Positions 8,266 to 16,147 of a stretch of 27,193 nucleotides of DNA are shown here, piece after piece. The translations under genes were made by a program, and so were the position numbers. The notes beneath the pieces are model-generated. The model was given only the letters and a program-made list of their open reading frames with translations. It did not search any database and had not been told where the DNA came from. The stretch's first letter is position 1. Every line of letters begins with the position of its first letter. This DNA comes from Desulfonatronospira sp. (GTDB lineage Bacteria > Desulfobacterota > Desulfovibrionia > Desulfovibrionales > Desulfonatronovibrionaceae): assembly GCA_003554505.1 (NCBI GenBank), contig PWGS01000221.1, positions 1 to 27,193 on the forward strand, in the 5' to 3' direction.

Positions 8266-9105
8266 ATGCATCCAGGCGGCTTCGTCCGGGAACTGGCCAG
8301 GCACAGCCACGCCCTGGACAGATATCCCTTCCCCTGTATTCAGGACGTCCATCTCCTGGAACTCGCCCGGAAATACAGTATCCAGCCCTGGCAGGCCCAG
8401 GTCAATGCCCTGGAAAATCAGATCTGCCCAGAAAGATATATCCGCAACTACAAAACCATGAGCCTGGACATGCAGCTTGACCTGGCCCGTTCCAGAGTGC
8501 TTGTTGTGGGTGCCGGAGGCCTGGGAGGATACGTTATTGAACTTTTGGTTCGAAGCGGAGCAGGGCAGCTTACTGTTGCCGACGGTGACGAATTCGAACT
8601 GAGCAACCTCAACCGCCAGATCCTGGGAACCAGAGATCTCACAGGCAAACCCAAGGTGGAGGCAGCCCGCAAAAGGGCAATGGACATAAACCCCTTTACC
8701 CGGGTGGAGACCTGCGGCACACACCTGCAGCCGGATGATCTGCCCGGGCTGCTGCCTGAAACCGATCTGGTCCTGGACTGCCTGGGGGGAGTAGAATTCA
8801 GGCAGGAACTGCTTCAGGCCGCCGGCCTGCACCACCGCCCCCTGGTAACAGGATTCGTGGCCGGCAATACCGGACTGGCCAGCACCGTGTTCCCGGGAGA
8901 CCAGAGTCCAGCCGCCTTCTGGCAGGCCGACAGGGACCAGGGGGCAGAAATCGCCCTGGGCAACGTGGCTTACACGGTGAGTATGATCGCCACCATACAG
9001 GTCAGGGAAGCCATACATATCCTGACCGGACAGGACCCCTGCCTGAGAAACAGGGTGTTCCTGGCGGACATGCACAAGTGCAGCTTCCAGTCCCTGGAAC
9101 TTTAA
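8266..9105 (+). CDS. ThiF/MoeB/HesA-family E1-like adenylating enzyme
   Basis: The 279-residue protein has the nucleotide-binding loop VLVVGAGGLGGYV (residues about 77-90), the acidic strand VADGDEFELSNLNRQILG and the family Lys/Arg pattern of ThiF/MoeB/E1-like enzymes. These activate the C-terminal glycine of a ubiquitin-like carrier with ATP. The zinc-binding CxxC pairs of MoeB and ThiF are not seen, which places it in the shorter HesA-like group. An extra helical N-terminus of about 70 residues (with ARKYSIQPWQAQVNALENQICPERYIRNY) precedes the fold. It lies 3 nt after the carrier gene, so it probably loads that carrier. Similar carrier/activator pairs accompany aldehyde:ferredoxin oxidoreductase genes in other bacteria, but no such gene is in the window. 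Confidence 0.85.
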   Translation: MHPGGFVRELARHSHALDRYPFPCIQDVHLLELARKYSIQPWQAQVNALENQICPERYIRNYKTMSLDMQLDLARSRVLVVGAGGLGGYVIELLVRSGAGQLTVADGDEFELSNLNRQILGTRDLTGKPKVEAARKRAMDINPFTRVETCGTHLQPDDLPGLLPETDLVLDCLGGVEFRQELLQAAGLHHRPLVTGFVAGNTGLASTVFPGDQSPAAFWQADRDQGAEIALGNVAYTVSMIATIQVREAIHILTGQDPCLRNRVFLADMHKCSFQSLEL

Positions 9106-9133
9106 ACTTTGCCATTATTTTCCACCGCATTTA

Positions 9134-9169
9134 CAAGCAAATCAAGTTATTGGACTTGCTATCTGCTTG
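9134..9169 (+). repeat. Nested inverted repeat after the thiF-like gene
   Basis: An outer 6-bp pair CAAGCA/TGCTTG (9134-9139 and 9164-9169) encloses an inner 5-bp pair CAAGT/ACTTG (9143-9147 and 9154-9158) with a 6-nt loop. It lies 29 nt after the thiF-like stop and is followed by AT-rich sequence but no U-run. It could terminate the carrier operon or lie in the rdgB promoter region. It is modest in length and may be chance. Confidence 0.3.
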
Positions 9170-9275
9170 AGAATTATATTAAAGAAAATTGACAGTATAA
9201 ATCATGCCGGTCCCGGAATCTGGATGAAGGCCTGAACACATACAAAGACGTTCAAAATTATAACAGGAAACTTCT

Positions 9276-9911
9276 ATGACCAGGGAAAAACTCACAGTGG
9301 TCCTTGCCCCCCGGAACTCCGGAAAAGTCGCGGAACTGGAAGAAATCCTTGCTGCTGTCCGTCCAGAACTGGAGGTTAAGGGCCTGGACAGCTACCCCGA
9401 TCTGGGCGAGATCCCGGAAACAGGATCCACTTTCGAGGAAAACGCATTGATAAAAGCAAGGGCAGTGGCAAGACATACCGGACATATAGCCGTAGCTGAC
9501 GATTCCGGGCTGGTGGTCCCGGCACTGGACAATGAACCGGGAGTCTATTCAGCCAGATATGCCGGAGAAAAAGCCTCCGACCTGGAAAACAACCAGAAGC
9601 TTCTCAAAAGAATGAATCATCTCTCGGGAGACTCCAGACAGGCAAGATTTGTATGCGTTCTCTGCGCGTGCACGCCCCGGGAAGAAACCCTGGTGGTCCA
9701 GGGGGAATGGCCCGGGGTCATCCTGGATGAACCCCGCGGACAGGGCGGATTCGGCTATGATCCACTGTTTTTTGATCCTCAGGCCGGCTTGACTGCAGCA
9801 GAGATGGAGGCTGAGCAAAAAAACAGCCGCAGCCATAGAGGCCGCGCCCTGCAGAGCCTCATGCACCAGTGGGAAGAGTTCATGACCAGAATAAACAAGC
9901 AAGGAGCCTGA
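9276..9911 (+). CDS. rdgB: XTP/dITP diphosphatase (RdgB/HAM1 family)
   Basis: The enzyme hydrolyses non-canonical purine triphosphates (dITP, XTP, dHAPTP) to monophosphates, keeping damaged bases out of DNA and RNA. The 211-residue product shows the family series: RNSGKVAELEEIL near the N-terminus, ADDSGLVVPALDNEPGVYSARYAG, the loop GQGGFGYDPLFF, and SRSHRGRAL near the end. AGGAA lies about 8 nt before the ATG. It is followed after 4 nt by glmS, suggesting co-transcription. Length and motifs are complete and nothing is odd. Confidence 0.93.
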   Translation: MTREKLTVVLAPRNSGKVAELEEILAAVRPELEVKGLDSYPDLGEIPETGSTFEENALIKARAVARHTGHIAVADDSGLVVPALDNEPGVYSARYAGEKASDLENNQKLLKRMNHLSGDSRQARFVCVLCACTPREETLVVQGEWPGVILDEPRGQGGFGYDPLFFDPQAGLTAAEMEAEQKNSRSHRGRALQSLMHQWEEFMTRINKQGA

Positions 9912-9915
9912 CATC

Positions 9916-11739
9916 ATGTGCGGAATAATCGCCTATACCGGTCACAGGCCTGCTGTTCCAGTGATCATCCAGGGACTGAAAAGCCTGGAGTATCGCGGCT
10001 ATGACTCGTCAGGACTCTGTTTCGGCCATTCCGGACGGCTGCACCTGTTCCGGGCAGCAGGCAAGCTGAGCGCCCTGGAGCAGAAGCTGGAAGGCGGACA
10101 GGTGCTGCACGCCACTTCAGGCATAGGACACACCAGGTGGGCCACTCACGGGCTTCCCAACGAAACCAACGCCCCCCCTCATCTGGATGTGCACTACAAT
10201 CTGGCCCTGGTGCACAACGGCATCATAGAAAACTACCAGCAGCTCAAATCCATGCTCCAGGACTGCGGCTGCACCTTTCGCTCCCAGACTGATACCGAGG
10301 TCCTGGTCTGCCTCATTTCCCACGCCCTGGAGCAGCACGACTCCATCCTGAGCGCCCTGGCATGGAGCATGTCCCAGGTGCGCGGGTCCTATGCCTTTGC
10401 CCTTTTAAGCAAGGACCACGAGGGCCGCATATGGGCGGCCAGGAAGGCCAGCCCCCTGATTCTCGGCGCTGGAACCGGGGAAAATTTCGTGGCCTCGGAT
10501 ATTCCGGCATTTCTGCCCTTTACCCGGGAGGTGGTCTTCCTGGAAGACGGCGACCTAGTGGAGATGGATGCCGGTCAATGGACCGTTTACGACGCCCGGA
10601 GCTTGAAACCGGTTTCCAAAAAGATTCAGCGCATAAACTGGGACGTGCAGGCCGCCCAGAAGGGCGGCTACAAACACTTCATGCTCAAGGAAATATTTGA
10701 GCAGCCCCAGGTGATCACCGACTGCCTGGCCGGGCGCCTGGACCGCAAGCACAACAGGGTGACCCTGCCTGAGCTGGAGGCTCTGCCCACGCCTTCCAGG
10801 CTGCACGTAATGGCCTGCGGCACATCCTACCATGCCGGACTGTGGGCCAAGTACGTCCTGGAAAGCCTGGCCCGCCTACCGGTCAACGTGGAGATAGCAT
10901 CCGAATTCAGATACAAGGAGCTGGTGGAAGAACCGGGCACACTTTACCTGAGCATAAGCCAGTCCGGGGAAACCGCAGATACTCTGGCCGGGCAGCGCCT
11001 GGTGCGCCAGAAAGGGCTCCCTGTACTGGGACTTTGCAACGTTGTAGGCTCCAGCGTAGCCCGGGAGGCCGACAGTGTTCTTTACCCCCAGGCAGGCCCG
11101 GAAATAAGCGTGGCCTCCACCAAGGCCATGTGCAGCCAGCTGGTGATGCTCTACCTCCTGGGTCTTTACTGGGGCCACTCCAGGGGCACTGTTTCCGACA
11201 GCGAGATGGCCCAGTGCATGTTTACCCTGGACAATCTGCCCCAGACGCTGACCTCCCAGCTGCCGGGCATGCAGAAGAGGGCCAGACAGCTCTGCCCTGA
11301 ATATTCCAGGGCCCGGAGCTTCTTTTTTCTGGGACGTGGCATCTATTATCCTCTGGCCCTGGAAGGTGCCCTCAAACTCAAGGAGATCTCCTACATCCAC
11401 GCCCAGGGGTATCCAGCAGGCGAACTCAAGCACGGCCCCATAGCCCTTATTGAGCAGGAGCTGCCCACTTTTGCCCTGGCCCTGCAAAACCATCTTTTGG
11501 ATAAAATGGGATCCAACCTCATGGAAGTCCGGGCCCGTAACGGTAAAATTATTGCCTTGACCAATCCCGGTGTTGAATTAGATATAGATGAAACTTGGGA
11601 AATACCCCAGCTGGGAGATCCATTGAACAGTTTCCTGGCCTTGCCGGCCCTGCAGCTCTTCGCCTATGAAATGGCGGTGTACCTGGGTAAGGACGTAGAC
11701 CAGCCCCGCAACCTGGCCAAAAGCGTAACCGTGGAATGA
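9916..11739 (+). CDS. glmS: Glutamine--fructose-6-phosphate aminotransferase (isomerizing) GlmS
   Basis: GlmS makes glucosamine-6-phosphate from fructose-6-phosphate and glutamine, the entry step to UDP-GlcNAc for peptidoglycan and lipid A. The 607-residue length is standard. The N-terminal glutaminase domain starts MCGIIAYTG with the catalytic Cys exposed after Met removal, and has EYRGYDSSG, GIGHTRWATHG and VHNGIIENY. Two SIS sugar-isomerase domains follow, with MACGTSYHAGLWAKY, LSISQSGETADTL and the glucosamine-site segment PAGELKHGPIALI. It ends in LAKSVTVE, the conserved tail. AAGGAG at 9900-9905 precedes the ATG. Its product feeds the LpxA pathway encoded upstream. The stop overlaps the first possible start of the amidase gene. 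I saw no glmS ribozyme-like leader; rdgB occupies the space. Confidence 0.96.
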   Translation: MCGIIAYTGHRPAVPVIIQGLKSLEYRGYDSSGLCFGHSGRLHLFRAAGKLSALEQKLEGGQVLHATSGIGHTRWATHGLPNETNAPPHLDVHYNLALVHNGIIENYQQLKSMLQDCGCTFRSQTDTEVLVCLISHALEQHDSILSALAWSMSQVRGSYAFALLSKDHEGRIWAARKASPLILGAGTGENFVASDIPAFLPFTREVVFLEDGDLVEMDAGQWTVYDARSLKPVSKKIQRINWDVQAAQKGGYKHFMLKEIFEQPQVITDCLAGRLDRKHNRVTLPELEALPTPSRLHVMACGTSYHAGLWAKYVLESLARLPVNVEIASEFRYKELVEEPGTLYLSISQSGETADTLAGQRLVRQKGLPVLGLCNVVGSSVAREADSVLYPQAGPEISVASTKAMCSQLVMLYLLGLYWGHSRGTVSDSEMAQCMFTLDNLPQTLTSQLPGMQKRARQLCPEYSRARSFFFLGRGIYYPLALEGALKLKEISYIHAQGYPAGELKHGPIALIEQELPTFALALQNHLLDKMGSNLMEVRARNGKIIALTNPGVELDIDETWEIPQLGDPLNSFLALPALQLFAYEMAVYLGKDVDQPRNLAKSVTVE

Positions 11740-13520
11740 CCATGAGCATAAAAAAGCCTTTTTTCTGCCTGCTGGCGTCTTTGCTGCTGTCTCTGTGCAC
11801 TCCGGGCCTGCTGCCCGCCGGAATGCAGAGCGCAGTGCAGGAACTGGACAGACTTATAAGTGACGACAACCGAAACCAGTTCCGCTCACACTGGCTCGAC
11901 CTGGCAGATAAATTCCATCAGGCCCTGGATGAAAGCCGGGAGGGAAATGAGAAGGCCCGGGCCCTTTATTATCTTGGACGCACCTACCAGGAACTGGGCA
12001 AAAAATCCTTTCTGCCTTCCGATTTTAAAAGGGCTGAAGAATTCTATACCCGTGCTGTCAGGGAGCACCCCGACACCGACTTTGCCGGTCGCTCCCAGTA
12101 CCGCAAGGCCGAGATCCATCTCAACCATCACCGGGATTCCGCCCAGGCTTACCTGGAATACCTGCGCGTGGTTTACAACCATTCTTCCAGTTCCAAAAAA
12201 GATGCCGCCCAGGAAGTTCTCAAGGAACTGGACCGCAAAAACCTGGAGAAAATAAACGGCAAGCGGGCCTCCATGGACCCGGAAAAGGTATCGCGGCCGG
12301 AGCAGCCCCGGCAGGATTCCCTGGAGGAAAGGCCCCTTGCAGACTCCCGTAAAACAGATGAACCACGGCAGGACCAGCCGGAAACTGATTCCCAAACAGC
12401 CCGGCTTGTGGACATACGTCACTGGAGTTCGGATGAATACACCCGGGTGGTACTGGATCTGGACACCTCGGTGGATTACTACCATAAGCTGTTGAAGCCT
12501 GATGAGGAGCTGGGAACCCCGCACAGGCTGTTTATCGACCTTGAGAAAACCAGGCAGGGAGAAGCAGTAACCCGTGAAGAAAGCGTGGCCGACGGTATTT
12601 TAAGCCGCATCAGGTCTGCCCAGCATACCACGGATAAGTCCCGGGTGGTCCTGGATATCGACGACCTGGACGATTTCAGGGTCTTTGCCCTGGAAAATCC
12701 CTTTCGCATAGTTGTGGATGTTTACTCTCCGGATGAACGCCGGGTTCTGCAGACGGTGGAAGGCGAGACGGAAGTCTCCCTGGATCCCGAGCGGGCCGAG
12801 CTGTCTTCAGGAAGCCTTCTTGAGCAGCTGGGACTCAAGGGGCAGACCATCATGATAGACCCCGGTCACGGCGGTAAGGACCCGGGGGCTGTGGTGGGAA
12901 ATTTCAAGGAAAAGGATATAGTTTTGAGAATGTCCAAAGTCCTTGGCCGCAAACTTGAACAGGAAGGCTTCGATGTTCTCTACACCCGGACAAAGGATGT
13001 CTTCGTTCCCCTGGAGGAACGCACCGCCATGGCTAATTCCAGAAAGGCGGATCTCTTCATCTCTGTGCATGCCAATGCCCATAGAAATCCAAATGTCAGA
13101 GGCTTTGAGGTCTATTACCTGAACTTTGCCCAGGATGAAGACGCCAAACGTGTGGCGGCCAGGGAAAATGCAGTCTCAACCCAGAAGATCTCCGATCTGC
13201 AGTATATTTTGACAGACCTGATGCTAAGCTCCAAAATAAGCGAATCCAGGGATCTGGCCGAAAAGGTCCACGAGGTCACCCTGGACAGCACCAGCGGGAT
13301 GTTTACTGACCTGGACACCAACGGGGTGCGCCAGGCCCCTTTTTATGTCCTCATGGGGGCTCAGATGCCGGCCATTTTGCTGGAAATGGGCTACATGACC
13401 AACAAAAAGGATATGCGTCTTCTGCAGAACGACGACTTTATGCGGTACATGGCCAGGGGGCTGACCAAGGGCGTCATCTCATACCGGGACAAGATCGAAC
13501 AGTTCGCCAGGCTGGACTAG
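11736..13520 (+). CDS. N-acetylmuramoyl-L-alanine amidase (AMIN + Amidase_3) with TPR-like N-terminus
   Basis: This exported zinc amidase cuts the bond between muramic acid and the stem peptide in peptidoglycan. The 594 residues are longer than AmiC (about 417). A signal peptide covers about 1-28. A helical TPR-like region follows at about 32-168 (ALYYLGRTYQELG, FKRAEEFYTRAVREHP, AYLEYLRVVY). A charged Pro/Glu/Arg linker (about 175-222) leads to an AMIN domain (about 224-331) for wall or envelope targeting. The Amidase_3 domain is at about 370-590, with MIDPGHGGKDPG (zinc His378), Glu392, SVHANA (His445) and catalytic Glu550 in LLEMGYMTN. The ATG at 11736 overlaps the glmS stop; the ATG at 11742 gives an equally good signal peptide. 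A weak stem, AGCC/GGCT followed by TTTTT, lies downstream, before the convergent transporter gene. Confidence 0.92.
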   Translation: MTMSIKKPFFCLLASLLLSLCTPGLLPAGMQSAVQELDRLISDDNRNQFRSHWLDLADKFHQALDESREGNEKARALYYLGRTYQELGKKSFLPSDFKRAEEFYTRAVREHPDTDFAGRSQYRKAEIHLNHHRDSAQAYLEYLRVVYNHSSSSKKDAAQEVLKELDRKNLEKINGKRASMDPEKVSRPEQPRQDSLEERPLADSRKTDEPRQDQPETDSQTARLVDIRHWSSDEYTRVVLDLDTSVDYYHKLLKPDEELGTPHRLFIDLEKTRQGEAVTREESVADGILSRIRSAQHTTDKSRVVLDIDDLDDFRVFALENPFRIVVDVYSPDERRVLQTVEGETEVSLDPERAELSSGSLLEQLGLKGQTIMIDPGHGGKDPGAVVGNFKEKDIVLRMSKVLGRKLEQEGFDVLYTRTKDVFVPLEERTAMANSRKADLFISVHANAHRNPNVRGFEVYYLNFAQDEDAKRVAARENAVSTQKISDLQYILTDLMLSSKISESRDLAEKVHEVTLDSTSGMFTDLDTNGVRQAPFYVLMGAQMPAILLEMGYMTNKKDMRLLQNDDFMRYMARGLTKGVISYRDKIEQFARLD

Positions 13521-13551
13521 GTCTGTATTCAGCCTCCATTGTCCCGGCTTT

Positions 13552-14496
13552 TTACCTCTTTTCCTCCAGCACGGAATCACATTTCCTTGCTTCTGGAGTA
13601 CTTTTTCTTCCTCCCAGTTCGTCCCCGTCCCAGGAAGCCCCGTCCTCTTCCGGCTCCACATGAATAGTTACCTGGGATTTAGGCAGCTCCTTTTCGATTC
13701 CATCTTCGATCCTGCAGCAGATATCATGGCCTTCGCGTATGGTTCGATCTCCCGGCAGCAGCAGGTGAAAATCGATAAACCGTCTGGACCCGGACTTGCG
13801 CGAGCGCAGTCCGTGATACGCCGCCCGTTCTCCTGCGTGCCTGCGGATATGTTTTTCCACCAGGTCCACTTCCTCCCTGGGCAGGGAAACATCCATGAGT
13901 CCGTGCATGGATCTCTTTATGAGGCTTATGCCGGAGCGCGTGATGTTCAGGGCGATTATTACGGCAATGATGGAATCCAGGATCACCAGTTGCGGGTAGA
14001 ACATTATGATCCCCAGGCCCAGGACCACGCCGGTGGTGGTCCAGACGTCCGCCATGAGGTGTTTTGCGTCTCCTTCCAGGGTGATGGAGTCGAAATGCCT
14101 GGCAGCCCTGAGCATAATTCTGGCCACCACCAGGTTGATAAGGGCCGCGACAACAGATATGCTTATGCCCAGCAGCAGATTCTCCAGTGCCTGGGGCTGC
14201 ATGAGCCTTCCGGCAGCAGAGTAGATGATTCCTGCCGCTGCCACCAGTATAAGGCCGCCCTCGAGCCCTCCGGCAAAATATTCCGCCTTGTCATGTCCGT
14301 AATTGAACTTCCTGTTGGCCGGCTTGAAAGCGACAGTCAGGGCAATCACTGCTACGATGCTGGCTGTCAGATTAACCAGTGTTTCCACGGCATCGGACAA
14401 CAGCCCCACTGATCCGGTAATCCAGAAAGCTCCGAATTTAAGCCCCAGGGTCAGCAGGGAGGCCAGTACAGAAAGTAGAGCAATATTTCTGGGCAT
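13552..14496 (-). CDS. Cation diffusion facilitator (CDF) family metal transporter
   Basis: CDF proteins export divalent metals (Zn, Fe, Mn, Co or Cd) from the cytoplasm in exchange for protons. The 314-residue protein has about six membrane segments. Segment 2 carries GLLSDAVETLVN (Asp35), and segment 5 carries the metal-site HxxxD (KHLMADVW, His146 and Asp150). HDKAEYFAGGLEG lies between them. A cytoplasmic C-terminal domain (RFIDFHLLLPGDRTIREGHDICCRIEDGIEKELP, then VTIHVEPEED) matches the ferredoxin-like dimerisation domain. In segment 2 the second Asp of the FieF site is not seen at its usual spacing (DAVET), so the metal may differ from Zn/Fe; this is inference. The tail is charged and unconserved-looking. 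It is convergent with the amidase gene, 31 nt apart, and divergent from the next gene. Confidence 0.9.
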   Translation of the reverse strand: MPRNIALLSVLASLLTLGLKFGAFWITGSVGLLSDAVETLVNLTASIVAVIALTVAFKPANRKFNYGHDKAEYFAGGLEGGLILVAAAGIIYSAAGRLMQPQALENLLLGISISVVAALINLVVARIMLRAARHFDSITLEGDAKHLMADVWTTTGVVLGLGIIMFYPQLVILDSIIAVIIALNITRSGISLIKRSMHGLMDVSLPREEVDLVEKHIRRHAGERAAYHGLRSRKSGSRRFIDFHLLLPGDRTIREGHDICCRIEDGIEKELPKSQVTIHVEPEEDGASWDGDELGGRKSTPEARKCDSVLEEKR

Positions 14497-14517
14497 ACTC
14501 TTAAGCTCTTAAAAATG

Positions 14518-14546
14518 TTGACAAGACGTTAAGCCGGTGAAAAAAT
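14518..14546 (+). promoter_or_regulatory. Candidate sigma-70 promoter
   Basis: A perfect TTGACA (14518-14523) is followed after 17 nt by AAAAAT (14541-14546), a 4-of-6 match to TATAAT. It lies in the 60-nt gap between the divergent transporter gene and the helical-protein gene and faces the latter. Transcription would begin near 14553, almost at the first ATG (14557). That makes a downstream start at 14650 or a leaderless message worth considering. The call rests on consensus matching only. Confidence 0.35.
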
Positions 14547-14556
14547 CATCTGCAGA

Positions 14557-15360
14557 ATGCAGGAGCAAAATTTAAGCAGCTCTGTTGCCCCAAATATTAT
14601 CCAAGGGCATAAACTCATTTTCAGGGTAAACCGGAACCGGAGTCAATATATGCATAAATCCTGGATTGAAGCCAAACTTCCCGAATTTGTCAGGGATGTC
14701 ATGCGTGATTTCTGCCAGGTCAGCAGACAGCTTTTTAACCAATTTGACTCCCATGAGCAAACCGGGCAGGTAAGCTTCACCTTTTTCAAGGAATTGCTGG
14801 GCGAGGGAATGAACAAGGGGCAGCTGTGGCGTCTCAAGGATACCGCCCACATACTTTTCCGCAACGACCAGAGGGCCGGGAAAATCGGTCCATACCTTGA
14901 CTGGTGCATAGGCTATATATTCCATGAGTGCATGAAGTTAAGAGAAGATGCCTATCAGCAGGAGAATTACCGTCCCTGGTTCGAAGCCCGTTATTCCAGC
15001 CCTGAAATCACTCCTGAAGAACAGCTTATCAGTCAGGAACTTATCAATGTACTGGACCAGACCAGAGAGAGCATCAACCGCGAAATATCCAGGATCAAAT
15101 TTATACTTTTTCACTGCCGCAGGCTTTTTATTTTATATCTTCCGGCACATGAAGATAATCCTCTTTTGGCACGTTTCCTCTTTGCCCAGGAGGACCTGGT
15201 GCGCGAGGTGTTTAAATCTTCATACCCGGATCTCATCACAGCCATATACGGAGAAGAACCCGTCAGCCTTTACGAACTGGCAGCCAGCAGCCTGGAGCGC
15301 GGAGGCTGGAAAGCCGAGGCTGAAGCAGCCAGGAGCAGGCTTTCTCTTGACTTTACCTGA
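14557..15360 (+). CDS. Conserved-looking helical protein of unknown function
   Basis: I do not recognise this 267-residue protein. It has no signal peptide, membrane segment or known catalytic motif. It is mainly alpha-helical and charged, with features such as KSWIEAKLPEFVRDVMRDFCQVSRQLF, GPYLDWCIGYIFHECMKLRED and EEQLISQELINVLDQTRESINREISRIKF. The C-terminal part (LAASSLERGGWKAEAEAARSR) resembles a TPR-like helix pair, but one such pair is weak evidence. The ATG at 14557 has no ribosome site. The ATG at 14650 (MHKSWIEAKLPEF) has GGAG 7 nt upstream and may be the true start, giving 236 residues. It is followed after 65 nt by a LysM lipoprotein gene. It is likely cytoplasmic. Confidence 0.7.
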   Translation: MQEQNLSSSVAPNIIQGHKLIFRVNRNRSQYMHKSWIEAKLPEFVRDVMRDFCQVSRQLFNQFDSHEQTGQVSFTFFKELLGEGMNKGQLWRLKDTAHILFRNDQRAGKIGPYLDWCIGYIFHECMKLREDAYQQENYRPWFEARYSSPEITPEEQLISQELINVLDQTRESINREISRIKFILFHCRRLFILYLPAHEDNPLLARFLFAQEDLVREVFKSSYPDLITAIYGEEPVSLYELAASSLERGGWKAEAEAARSRLSLDFT

Positions 15361-15425
15361 AAGTTGAGTAAATATAAACCGATAAAACCGCAAACTGCCC
15401 TTAAACCCTGTTCCCGGAGGAAGAA

Positions 15426-15923
15426 ATGAAACGTTACCTTATTTTCTCCATTTTGCTGCTTGCGCTTCTGGCAGCGGGTTGCGCCAAAAAACCCGTCGAA
15501 CCGGCTGAGCCGGATCCGCCCGAGCCTGAGGCGGTTCAGCCTGAACCCGAACCCGAAGTCCCGGAACCCAAGGAGGAGAAAGAGCCGGAACCTCTGGACG
15601 AGCGGGCACTCTACCAGGAGTTGTACGAAGCTCTCCCCACTTCACACACCGTTGAAAAGGGCGAATGCCTGTGGTGGATAGCCGAGTACACGGAAATTTA
15701 CAATGATCCTTTTATGTGGCCTTTGATCTACAAGGACAACAGGGACAAAATCGTCAACCCTGATCTTATCTATCCAGACCAGGTCTTCAGAATCCCCAGG
15801 GACTTTCAGAAGAATGAGCTCACTGAAAGCAGGCGTGAAGCAGGAGCACCCAGGCCTTACCTGCCTGATGAAAGTGCACGCCTGCCTGCAGACTTAAGGG
15901 AGAATCTGGGCTGGAGTTTTTAA
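15426..15923 (+). CDS. LysM-domain outer-envelope lipoprotein
   Basis: The 165-residue product has a lipoprotein signal peptide ending LLAAGC, so Cys19 would be lipidated. A Pro/Glu-rich spacer of about 45 residues follows (repeated EPEP-type stretches), long enough to reach from a membrane to the wall. Residues about 78-130 form a LysM module, starting HTVEKGECLWWIAEYTEIYNDPFMW and ending PDLIYPDQVFRIP, which binds N-acetylglucosamine in peptidoglycan. Similar LysM lipoproteins are common in deltaproteobacteria. A GGAGGAAG ribosome site precedes the ATG closely. The role is probably anchoring the envelope to the wall or helping wall enzymes such as the amidase upstream; the latter is inference. 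A strong terminator follows at 15943. Confidence 0.88.
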   Translation: MKRYLIFSILLLALLAAGCAKKPVEPAEPDPPEPEAVQPEPEPEVPEPKEEKEPEPLDERALYQELYEALPTSHTVEKGECLWWIAEYTEIYNDPFMWPLIYKDNRDKIVNPDLIYPDQVFRIPRDFQKNELTESRREAGAPRPYLPDESARLPADLRENLGWSF

Positions 15924-15942
15924 CAAGCACCACAATTTCCTT

Positions 15943-15974
15943 AAAAAGCCCCGGTTCTTCCGGGGCTTTTTTTT
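15943..15974 (+). terminator. Strong rho-independent terminator after the LysM lipoprotein gene
   Basis: A perfect GC-rich stem AAGCCCCGG/CCGGGGCTT with a TTCTT loop is flanked by A5 upstream and T8 downstream. It starts 19 nt after the stop codon. The A-run and T-run also pair, so it could work in both directions, though no minus-strand gene ends here. Confidence 0.95.
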
Positions 15975-16147
15975 CTTCAGGTCTTTCAAGCCGCCTTTAT
16001 CAACCCTGCTTATAGCAACGCTCACCCGGCAGACCAGACCCTTGTCAGACCGGGCTGACAGAATTCTGCACCTGCACTTCAAATGATTCTTGCTACACTT
16101 GACTTGATCTGCTAACTATCAAAAAAATATGAAAAAGTGGAGGGCAT

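Noticed and set aside
9106..9275. Perfect TTGACA near 9188 upstream of rdgB as a promoter
   Set aside because: The sequence 16-18 nt downstream is GC-rich (near CCCGGA) and offers no -10 element.
13660..14412. A 250-codon open frame on the plus strand opposite the CDF transporter gene
   Set aside because: The minus-strand gene has clear membrane segments and metal-site residues; the plus-strand translation is low-complexity and lacks a start signal.
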